From Rhodothermales bacterium (lineage in GTDB: Bacteria; Bacteroidota; Rhodothermia; Rhodothermales; Bin80): 64,000 bases of DNA. Below the pieces are notes generated by a model. The model did not search any database, was not told the DNA's origin, and was given only the letters and a program-made list of their open reading frames with translations. Below, piece by piece: positions 41,369 through 48,338 of this stretch. The stretch's first letter is position 1, and each line of letters opens with the position of its first letter. The stretch spans positions 26,236 to 90,235 of the forward strand of contig JANQES010000039.1 in the NCBI GenBank assembly GCA_028278205.1, written 5' to 3'. The position numbers were made by a program, and so were the translations under genes.

Positions 41369-43630
41369 ATGAGCTGGCATTACACGGGCTACGTATGGCC
41401 TTTTTTAATTTCTGTTCTGGTGGCAGTGCTGGTGGGGCGGTATGCCTGGCCCCGGCGCGATCTGCCCGCCACGCTCCCTTTCATCGCACTCATCCTGACG
41501 GCGGGGGCGTGGTCGTTGGTGTCGAGCCTGCAAGTGCTGGTGGCCGGTCTGGGTCCGAAGGTGCTGCTGGCCAACGTCCGCTACGTGGCTATTGTGACGC
41601 TTCCGGTGGCGTGGCTGACGTTTGCGCTGGCCTACACCGGGCGGCGGCAATGGCTGACCCCCCGCCGGATAGCCGGGCTGATGGCCGTGCCGCTCATCAC
41701 GCTGGCGATGGTCGCCAGCAATCCGCTGCACGGCCTGATGTTCGAAGCCACGTCGTTGAGCATGGCCGGCGTGGTGCCGAGCGTCGCGCGCGTCTACGGC
41801 CCCTGGTTCTGGATCCACACGGCCTATAGCTACGGGCTGATCGGCCTGGGCGCGCTGCTGATCCTCATCGATCACGTCTACAGCCCCCGGCTCTATCGCA
41901 AGCAAGCCACGCTCATGCTCATCGGGGTGGTGGCCGCGTTGCTGATGAACGTCGTCTTTCTGGCTGCGCCGAGCCAGTTCGGGCACGTCGACCTGACGCC
42001 GGTGGCCTTCACCATCAGCGGCGTCTTCTTTACCTGGGGCCTGTTCCGGGCTTCATTGTTGGATTTGATGCCGGTAGCGCGGACGGCCATCGTCGAGAGT
42101 ATGCCCGACGCCGTCATCGTGCTCGACACCCGGAACCGCGTGGTCGATCTCAACCAGGCGGCGCGGCAACTCTTCGGCCAGACGGCCTCGGGCATCATCG
42201 GCCAGCCCATCGACGCGCTGACGCAGGAGGTGGATCTGAACTGGCCGGAGCATAGCGCCCTGAAAAGTATCGCCGAAGAAATCGTGCTCCAGGTCGAGGA
42301 CGAACGGCGGCACTTCGAATGCCGGATCTCGCCCATGCAACACCGGCAAAGCGAAGCTTCAGAAGAGTTGGTGCTGGTCGTCTTGCACGACATCACAGAC
42401 CGCAAGCGCGCCGAAGCGCTGGAAGTGGGGTATCGTCATCTGCTGGCGATGATCGCCGAAGGGCATCCGCTGCCCGGCGTGCTCGATGCGCTGGCGCGCT
42501 TCACCGAGTATCTGGCCTCGGGCGAGATGCTCTCGTCCATTTTATTGTTGGACGACGCGCAGCGCCTGCGCCACGGCGCCGCGCCCAATCTGCCGGTGGC
42601 TTACGTGCGCGCCCTCGACGGGCTGCTGATCGGCCCGAAGGCCGTCTCGTGCGGCGTCGCCGCCCACCTCGGCGAAACCGTCATCGTCCCCGACATCACT
42701 GTCGATGTGCGCTGGACGGCCTACCGCGCAGTGGCGCTCGAACACGGCCTCCGCGCCTGCTGGTCTACCCCCATCTTTTCGAGCGATGGCCAGGTGCTGG
42801 GGACGTTCGCGATGTATTACCGCACCGTGTGCGAGCCCAGCGCCGTCGAGCTGCGGGTCATCGAGATGGCCTCCTACCTGGCCGGCATCGCCATCGAACG
42901 ACGCCGCTTCGAAGCCGATCTGATTGCCGCCAAAGAGCGGGCCGAAGAGATGGCGCGGCTCAAGGAGGCCTTCCTGACCAACATGAGCCACGAAATCCGC
43001 ACGCCGCTGACGAGCATCATCGGCTTCTCCGACATCCTCGCGGGTGAACTCGAAGACGAACATCAATACCTGATCCAACACGTCAGCAAGGCCGGCAAAC
43101 GCCTGCTCGCCACGCTCAACGACGTGCTCGACTATGCGCGGCTGGAATCGGGCGCGATAGAGATGCGCGCCGACGTGCTCAACGTCCCGGAAATAGCCCG
43201 CGAGACGGTCTCGGTCTTTCTGCCGCAGACCCGCGCCAAGGGCCTGACGCTCGAACTCGAAACGCACGTCCCCGAAGCCTACGCCCGCCTCGACCGCGCG
43301 CTGCTGATCCGCGTTTTGAACAACCTCGTCGAAAATGCCCTCAAGTTTACCGACGAAGGCGGCGTCGTGCTCGAAGTCAATGCCGACACCGACCACGTCA
43401 CGGTCAACGTGCGCGACACCGGGCGCGGCATCAGCCAGGAGTTTCTGCCATCGATCTTCGAAGAATTCCGCCAGGAATCGACCGGGCTTTCGCGGTCGCA
43501 CGAAGGCAGCGGCCTCGGCCTCCAGATCACCAAGCAACTCGTCGAGCGGATGCAGGGCACGATCACCGTCGAAAGCCGCCAGGGCGAGGGCAGCAGCTTC
43601 GCCGTGACGTTTCCGCGCTACGCAGCATGA
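41369..43630 (+). CDS. Membrane sensor histidine kinase (7TM-PAS-GAF-HisKA-HATPase)
   Basis: 753 residues from the ATG at 41369. Seven hydrophobic segments span about 5-225 and match the histidine-kinase 7TM input domain (GYVWPFLISVLVAVLVGRYA). A PAS domain follows (IVESMPDAVIVLDTRNRVVD, about 235-345), then a GAF domain (about 350-520). HisKA has FLTNMSHEIRTPLTSIIGF with the phospho-accepting H541. The ATPase has NNLVENALKF, DTGRGIS and GSGLGLQIT. No receiver domain or adjacent regulator gene is present, so its partner is elsewhere. Its stop codon lies in a hairpin shared with the converging CYTH gene. Confidence 0.92.
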   Translation: MSWHYTGYVWPFLISVLVAVLVGRYAWPRRDLPATLPFIALILTAGAWSLVSSLQVLVAGLGPKVLLANVRYVAIVTLPVAWLTFALAYTGRRQWLTPRRIAGLMAVPLITLAMVASNPLHGLMFEATSLSMAGVVPSVARVYGPWFWIHTAYSYGLIGLGALLILIDHVYSPRLYRKQATLMLIGVVAALLMNVVFLAAPSQFGHVDLTPVAFTISGVFFTWGLFRASLLDLMPVARTAIVESMPDAVIVLDTRNRVVDLNQAARQLFGQTASGIIGQPIDALTQEVDLNWPEHSALKSIAEEIVLQVEDERRHFECRISPMQHRQSEASEELVLVVLHDITDRKRAEALEVGYRHLLAMIAEGHPLPGVLDALARFTEYLASGEMLSSILLLDDAQRLRHGAAPNLPVAYVRALDGLLIGPKAVSCGVAAHLGETVIVPDITVDVRWTAYRAVALEHGLRACWSTPIFSSDGQVLGTFAMYYRTVCEPSAVELRVIEMASYLAGIAIERRRFEADLIAAKERAEEMARLKEAFLTNMSHEIRTPLTSIIGFSDILAGELEDEHQYLIQHVSKAGKRLLATLNDVLDYARLESGAIEMRADVLNVPEIARETVSVFLPQTRAKGLTLELETHVPEAYARLDRALLIRVLNNLVENALKFTDEGGVVLEVNADTDHVTVNVRDTGRGISQEFLPSIFEEFRQESTGLSRSHEGSGLGLQITKQLVERMQGTITVESRQGEGSSFAVTFPRYAA

Positions 43631-43653
43631 ATTTTGACTGCGTCAAAATTCAT
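43627..43653. terminator. Hairpin shared by two converging stop codons
   Basis: ATGAATTTTGAC and GTCAAAATTCAT form a perfect 12-bp stem. The TGA of the kinase gene is in the left arm and the TGA of the CYTH gene in the right arm. It probably terminates both transcripts. Confidence 0.65.
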
Positions 43654-44158
43654 TAAGCAACATATCACTATACGATACTCGCACGAGGTCTTCTTCGGCT
43701 ATTTCGAAGAGCGCGAGGTAGTGCTCGCATTGTTCGCGGAGATGGGCTTCGCCGATGGTGCCGTCTTCGTCGATGGCTTCGATCTCGGCAAACGTGCCCA
43801 GCCCTTCGACGCGGTCGAGGTGAAATTTGACGTTGTCGATAAAGTAAATCTCGCGTCGTTTATCGACGACCACGAGCACGCCCAGCGCCTGCGCCAGCAC
43901 CTCTTTGAGCCCTTCGCCCGGCCCCGGCCTGTACAACGTCACGTTCGACGCCTTCGGCCCCTGCTGGTCGGCGCGTTCGTAAAAGATCAGCGACCGTTCG
44001 ATGGTGCCTTCGCGCAGCTTCAGCCGCCCGCGCGGCACCCGGAAGTAGGTGTCTATCTGATGATCTTCGCCGACGAACCGGGCCGACCGCTCTTGAAGCA
44101 ACGCCCGGATCCTGTCCTGCTGCGCACAACGCGCTTTGATTTCGATGATAAAAGGCAC
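43643..44158 (-). CDS. CYTH-domain protein (class IV adenylate cyclase/CyaB-like)
   Basis: 171 residues. The N terminus FIIEIKAR gives the CyaB-like form of the CYTH E-x-K signature. Later strands carry DTYFRVPRGRLKLRE, ERSLIFYERADQQGPKASNV, REIYFIDNVKFHLDRVEGLG and FAEIEAID, the charged tunnel residues typical of the fold. Family members act on triphosphates (adenylate cyclase or thiamine-triphosphatase/tripolyphosphatase). Which reaction applies is not clear. No cAMP receptor gene is nearby. Confidence 0.85.
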   Translation of the reverse strand: MPFIIEIKARCAQQDRIRALLQERSARFVGEDHQIDTYFRVPRGRLKLREGTIERSLIFYERADQQGPKASNVTLYRPGPGEGLKEVLAQALGVLVVVDKRREIYFIDNVKFHLDRVEGLGTFAEIEAIDEDGTIGEAHLREQCEHYLALFEIAEEDLVRVSYSDMLLNEF

Positions 44159-44200
44159 TGGGGATTTTGGATTTGCGATTTTGGATTTTGGATTGTGGAG
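44159..44200. repeat. GATTTTGG-family arm
   Basis: GGGATTTTGGATTTGCGATT and TTGGATTTTGGATTG units abut the CYTH start codon at 44,158. The complementary arm lies 380 bases away at 44,582-44,621, beyond the DUF3311 gene. Confidence 0.75.
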
Positions 44201-44288
44201 TGGGAATATAGGGAATAGCGTTTGCCATCTTGCGATTTCGCTGCGTAGATCGTAGGCTTGACGGCATCCCTAAACCGCCCCCACTGCT

Positions 44289-44540
44289 ATGTCTGAGCCG
44301 AAGACCATCCCGAAGGGCCTCGTCCTCTTCCCGCCCAACACCCCGCCGGAACGCCGGCGCCGGCGCCTCATCTTCGTGGCGATCCTGCTCGTGACGGCGC
44401 TGGCGCTCACCTGGCCGATCTACCCGGTGTTTTCTGGAGCCTTCCCGCTGATTCTGGGCCTGCCGCTGTCGCTGGCCTGGATCGTGCTCTGGCTGGCGGT
44501 GATGATGGCGGCGTTGATCTGGTTGTATCGATCTGAGTGA
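44289..44540 (+). CDS. DUF3311-like small membrane protein
   Basis: 83 residues. A basic N-terminal segment (PPNTPPERRRRR) is followed by two hydrophobic helices (LIFVAILLVTALALTWPIYP and ILGLPLSLAWIVLWLAVMMA). This size and position, directly before an SSS-family symporter on the same strand, match DUF3311 proteins. They are thought to be a small subunit of the symporter, as YhdT is for PanF. The 79-base spacer holds a repeat arm. Confidence 0.82.
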   Translation: MSEPKTIPKGLVLFPPNTPPERRRRRLIFVAILLVTALALTWPIYPVFSGAFPLILGLPLSLAWIVLWLAVMMAALIWLYRSE

Positions 44541-44581
44541 GGGCACAACACGCCGCGCGCCTCCGGGAAAACGCCAGAAAA

Positions 44582-44621
44582 ATCGCCCCAATCCAAAATC
44601 CAAAATCTAAAATCCAAAATT
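44582..44621. repeat. GATTTTGG-family arm supplying the symporter start codon
   Basis: CCAATCCAAAATCCAAAATC and TAAAATCCAAAATTGG. The TTG start codon of the symporter gene (44,620) begins with the last base of the repeat. Confidence 0.75.
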
Positions 44622-46098
44622 GGAAACCTGGCTGGTCATCGTGTTGATTTGCGGCGGGTATCTGGTCGCGACGCTGTTGATGGGCGTGCTCTCGGGACGC
44701 ACCGTCTCGAACAGCGTGGCCGGTTATGTGGCTGCGGACCGGACGATGAACGTGCTGGTGCTTTACTTCGTGCTCGGCGCGTCGGTCTTTTCGTCGTTTG
44801 CGTTTCTGGGCGGGCCGGGATGGGCCTATTCGCGGGGGGCAGCGGCTTTCTACATCCTGGCTTACGGCGTCGTGGGGATGGTGCCGCTCTACTTCATCGG
44901 GCCGCGCACCCGGCGGCTGGGCGCGCGCTTCAATTTCGTGACCCAGGCCGAGTTGCTGGTGCATCGCTACGGCAACAGGTCGCTGGGTGTGGTGCTGGCG
45001 GTGCTGAGCGTCATCGTGTTCATTCCCTACCTGACGCTTCAGATGAAAGGCGCCAGCTACATCCTCTCGGTGATCTCCGAAGGCCGGATCCCCGAATGGG
45101 CCGGCGCGCTGATCACCTACGGCGTCGTGCTCGTCTACGTCCTGACCAGCGGCGTGATGGGCGTCGGCTGGACGAACACGTTTCAGGGCGTCTTTATGCT
45201 GGTGATCGCGTGGTTTTTGGGCTTATATCTGCCCTACAAGCTCTACGGCGGCGTCGGCGCCATGTTCGAGCAGATCGACGCGCGCGACCTCGGCGCGATG
45301 CTTCAGGCCCCGGGGCTCGATGCATCGGGCGCACCGTGGAACTGGTGGGCTTTTAGCTCGGCGGTCGTCGTCTCGGCGCTGGGTCTGTCGATGTGGCCGC
45401 ATCTGTTTATGAAAAGCTACGCCGCCAAAAGCGAGAAAGCCCTGCGCCTGACCGTCGTGCTCTACCCAACGTTCCAACTCTTCCTCGTGCCCATCCTGCT
45501 GATCGGTTTCGCGGGGATCCTGGCTTTCCCCAACGTCGCCCCCGCCGACACCATCGTGCCCTACATCCTCACGCAGATCGATCTCTCGCCCGTCCTCGTA
45601 GGCCTGGTCTGCGCCGGGACGCTGGCCGCCTCGATGTCTACCGGCGATGCCTTGCTGCACGCAGCCGCCTCCATCGGCGTGCGCGACGGCCTGACGCCGT
45701 TCCTCTACGAAAAAATCGACGACCGGACCGAGCGCCGCCTGATCCGGATGCTGGTCGTTTTCATCGGGCTGGTGGCGTATTACTTCGCCGTGGTCTCGGA
45801 GGTGTCGCTGGTGGCGTTGCTGCTGGGCTCCTACGGCGGCGTGGCGCAAATCTTCCCGCTGATGTTTGCCGCCTTCTACTGGCCGCGCGCCACGGGCGCC
45901 GGAGCGCTGGCCGGGCTCGTCGCCGGGCTCGTCGTCAACACGCTCTTCCTCGTGGCGCCCGACCTGCGGCCCTTCCCGCTGCACGAAGGCATCTACGGCC
46001 TGATCGCCAACGTCATCGTCTTCACCACCGTCAGCCTCGCCACACCGCCGGAGCCGATGGAGAAGCTGCGGGCGTATATGGATGCGGATGATGGTTGA
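44620..46098 (+). CDS. Na+/solute symporter (SSS family)
   Basis: 492 residues with about 13 hydrophobic helices, the SSS standard. The start is a TTG at 44620; no in-frame ATG gives a complete first helix. Typical segments are VAGYVAADRTMNVLVLYFVL, SSFAFLGGPGWAYSRGAAAF (near the Na+ site), YGNRSLGVVLAVLSVIVFIP and AASMSTGDALLHAAASIGV. It would take up an organic solute with sodium; PanF-like or acetate/amino-acid substrates are possible, none is favoured. Probably a unit with the DUF3311-like protein. Confidence 0.92.
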   Translation: METWLVIVLICGGYLVATLLMGVLSGRTVSNSVAGYVAADRTMNVLVLYFVLGASVFSSFAFLGGPGWAYSRGAAAFYILAYGVVGMVPLYFIGPRTRRLGARFNFVTQAELLVHRYGNRSLGVVLAVLSVIVFIPYLTLQMKGASYILSVISEGRIPEWAGALITYGVVLVYVLTSGVMGVGWTNTFQGVFMLVIAWFLGLYLPYKLYGGVGAMFEQIDARDLGAMLQAPGLDASGAPWNWWAFSSAVVVSALGLSMWPHLFMKSYAAKSEKALRLTVVLYPTFQLFLVPILLIGFAGILAFPNVAPADTIVPYILTQIDLSPVLVGLVCAGTLAASMSTGDALLHAAASIGVRDGLTPFLYEKIDDRTERRLIRMLVVFIGLVAYYFAVVSEVSLVALLLGSYGGVAQIFPLMFAAFYWPRATGAGALAGLVAGLVVNTLFLVAPDLRPFPLHEGIYGLIANVIVFTTVSLATPPEPMEKLRAYMDADDG

Positions 46099-46139
46099 TA
46101 CGAGTAAATCCATTATGAAAAAACATGAGTCATCCCGAA

Positions 46140-46375
46140 TTTTGCAGCCCCGTAGGGGCGAACTGTTTGTAGCACAAAGCCATTAAAAAACAAAAAGCTC
46201 CCCCCGCCTTCCTCCCGCCTTCGCGGGAGAATCAGGGGGCAGGCTCCGGAGCGGCCTGTTCAAAAGAATCCGCCACATCGGCTTTGAACAGGTCGCCCCT
46301 ACGGGGCTCATTTTTAGGAAAGGGCCGTTTTTCTACAAACAGGTCGCCCCTACGGGGCTACAAAAATCGAAGTGA
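46140..46375. repeat. Three copies of a CCCCTACGGGG palindromic repeat
   Basis: Copies at 46,146-46,171 (inverted), 46,287-46,308 and 46,334-46,364 share GGTCGCCCCTACGGGGCT, flanked by CTGTTTGTA or its complement. A different palindrome, CCCGCCTTCGCGGG, lies at about 46,213-46,227. The spacer (46,099-46,458) lies between converging genes and has no coding signal. Confidence 0.85.
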
Positions 46376-46458
46376 CCCATGGCTACATTTCTCATTTAAA
46401 AAGATGTAGCCGCAGGTAATCAACCGGATTCTGATATCCGCAATTCAGAAACCGACCT

Positions 46459-47595
46459 TCAGGCTTCCTGCAGGGCCGTCTCCGGTAAATCGGCGGTGAG
46501 GGGCTGATGGCGACGCTGCCAGAACGTCGCCTCCGGCCAACGCTGTTCCTGGCGGTAGTACTGGCCTCGTGTGTCGAGGTAGGCGCGGTAGGAGGTTTCG
46601 ACGATCCGGGCGTATTTCGTCAGGCCGCGCGCCTCGCCTTTGAAGTGATCGAGGATGGCGTAAGAGGCGAAGATGCCCGTACGAAGCGCCTTGAAGATGC
46701 CCAGTGACGAGAGCGGATCGAAGGTGGAAGCCGCGTCGCCGGCGGCCAGCCAGCGGTCACCGCAGGGCGGATCGAGCCGCTGCGAATGGGCCGGAGCCAC
46801 CAGCGGAGCCGTGACCTCGGCAGCACCGGCGAGACGCATCCGGGTGTGCTGCGTCTGATCGAGCCAGGCCTCCCAGCCCTCCGGCTCACGCAGGCGATGC
46901 GCGCGGGCGAGGTCGGCGTCGGTCATCAGCGCGGCAACGACACGCCCGCCGGGCAGCAGCGCCGAATACCACCACCCCTCCGGCGCCGCCTCGACCAGCG
47001 TGGCGGTATCGTCCGGCGGTGTGTCGAATGTCAAAAAGCGGTAAAACGCCACCAGTTGATCGAACACGCGCTTTTGCGCGCCTTGCTGCCGGGCGAAGAC
47101 AGCCAGCCGCCCCGTCGCATCGACCATGAAACGGCTCTTCAGGGGCCGTGCCTCACCGGCTTGTTGCACCGTGAGCGTCCACCCGTCAGGGGTTCGTTGG
47201 TGATCCATGAGGCGCGTTTCCGTCAAGAGAACAGCGCCCCGTCCGGCGGCCTCCTGCGCCAGCCACGCGTCGAACGCCTGCCGGTCCAGATGCCAGCCGT
47301 AGCCGGAGGGGCTGAAAAAAAACTCGTTGTGATGGAGATCCGGCGTGCCCCAGACAGCGCAGGTGCCGTAGGCAGGCACGTAGTTCTGATCCTTCAGCCG
47401 CGCGCCCAGGCCGAGTTGCTGAAACAACGCCAGCGTGTGCGGCGGCAACGTCTCGCCAATGCGCGGCTGATCCGGATCAAACGTGCCACGTTCGAGGATC
47501 GCTACCGAGAGCGCCGGGTCGTGCTGCTTGAGCGAGAGCGCCGTCGCGCACCCGGCCACCCCGCCGCCGAGAATCACCACGTCGAAGGCTTCCAT
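46459..47595 (-). CDS. lodB: LodB-like FAD-dependent oxidoreductase (CTQ maturation)
   Basis: 378 residues from the ATG at 47595; an in-frame TTG at 47604 is less likely. FAD binding is shown by VVILGGGVAGCATALSLKQH (about 5-24), by an Arg/Glu segment (RIGETLPPHTLALFQQLGL), by MVDATGRLAVFARQ, and by WLAAGDAASTFDPLSSLGIF near residue 285. It belongs to the group-A flavin monooxygenase/halogenase-like fold used by LodB and GoxB. Those enzymes oxidise the precursor of LodA/GoxA so that the cysteine tryptophylquinone cofactor forms. The link to LodA here rests on that similarity and on the shared leftward unit, 302 bases downstream of the small gene. Confidence 0.85.
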   Translation of the reverse strand: MEAFDVVILGGGVAGCATALSLKQHDPALSVAILERGTFDPDQPRIGETLPPHTLALFQQLGLGARLKDQNYVPAYGTCAVWGTPDLHHNEFFFSPSGYGWHLDRQAFDAWLAQEAAGRGAVLLTETRLMDHQRTPDGWTLTVQQAGEARPLKSRFMVDATGRLAVFARQQGAQKRVFDQLVAFYRFLTFDTPPDDTATLVEAAPEGWWYSALLPGGRVVAALMTDADLARAHRLREPEGWEAWLDQTQHTRMRLAGAAEVTAPLVAPAHSQRLDPPCGDRWLAAGDAASTFDPLSSLGIFKALRTGIFASYAILDHFKGEARGLTKYARIVETSYRAYLDTRGQYYRQEQRWPEATFWQRRHQPLTADLPETALQEA

Positions 47596-47684
47596 CCGCG
47601 TCAAGATTCATTTATTTACGGATGTAATACCAGATCAACTTCGAGTTAGTGCATAAGGCAGGCGTTCATAGCAACAACCCCTTT

Positions 47685-47787
47685 TTAAAGTCATCCCTGC
47701 GCAGGCAGGGACCCATCCAGGTTTCAAGGATTGGCGGTATCCCCAGGCACCTGGATGGGTTCCCGCCTTCGCGGGAATGACTTTTTA
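47685..47787. repeat. ~100-bp inverted-repeat element within the lod cluster
   Basis: The left arm TAAAGTCATCCCTGCGCAGG and ACCCATCCAGG pairs with CCTGGATGGGT and CCCGCCTTCGCGGGAATGAC. It has the form of the widespread GTCATTCCCGC-type miniature repeat. It separates lodB from the rest of the cluster, so it may have inserted into an originally tight operon. Confidence 0.8.
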
Positions 47788-47816
47788 ATGCACTATATCA
47801 TTGTACGATTGGTATT

Positions 47817-47895
47817 ACGCAAGACACAATCGATACGGGATATCAGCCATCTCGCATCTCGGATCCCGCATCCCGTATCTCGTATCCGACACAGG
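47817..47895. repeat. ATCTCGC-family period-7 repeat
   Basis: Six successive heptamers ATCTCGC, ATCTCGG, ATCCCGC, ATCCCGT, ATCTCGT, ATCCGAC (about 47,850-47,891). Their complement GATACGGGATATC lies upstream. The clearest case of the period-7 organisation. Confidence 0.88.
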
Positions 47896-47897
47896 AA

Positions 47898-48326
47898 TTA
47901 TTCATCCTGCTTCACCGCGATCCATTGGGCGACGAACCCGGCGGGTGCTGTCGATTTGCCGTTGGGGCCGGTCGGGTGCGGGATCGTCCGCACAATCGAC
48001 CCGACGATGGCCGGCACCTGATTGACGCCGTTGGGCCATTCCTTCACCACGTAGCCGATGTAATCGTAGATCCACTCCGCCCCACCGACGACCCCTTTGC
48101 CCTGAAAGCGCACCGTAAACGGGTCGCCGTAGGTGATCGAGCCCTTGAGGTCGAGGCTCCAGCCGTCGCCGTAGATGAGGCCTTCGAAGGTCTGCATCGG
48201 CCCGGCGTCGATGCGAATGTTGCCGGCGCCGAATTCGAGCGAGTCGAAGTCTGCGTTGACGTCGGTGTTGCTCAGAAAGCTGCGGTAGGTCCAGGTGCCC
48301 ACCAGCAGGTCAGGTACGGTATTCAT
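47898..48326 (-). CDS. Small unrecognised protein of the lod/tyrosinase cluster
   Basis: 142 residues; no signal peptide. It begins MNTVPDLLVGTWTYRSFLSN and is beta-rich (GAGNIRIDAGPMQTFEGLIY, GWSLDLKGSITYGDPFTVRF, QGKGVVGGAEWIYDYIGYVV), suggesting a lipocalin-like or avidin-like barrel. I cannot name a family. It starts 12 bases after the lodA-like stop, so it belongs to the same operon. A role as substrate carrier, chaperone or structural partner of the CTQ oxidase is inference. Confidence 0.8.
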   Translation of the reverse strand: MNTVPDLLVGTWTYRSFLSNTDVNADFDSLEFGAGNIRIDAGPMQTFEGLIYGDGWSLDLKGSITYGDPFTVRFQGKGVVGGAEWIYDYIGYVVKEWPNGVNQVPAIVGSIVRTIPHPTGPNGKSTAPAGFVAQWIAVKQDE

Positions 48327-48338
48327 GATTTCGCGCGT

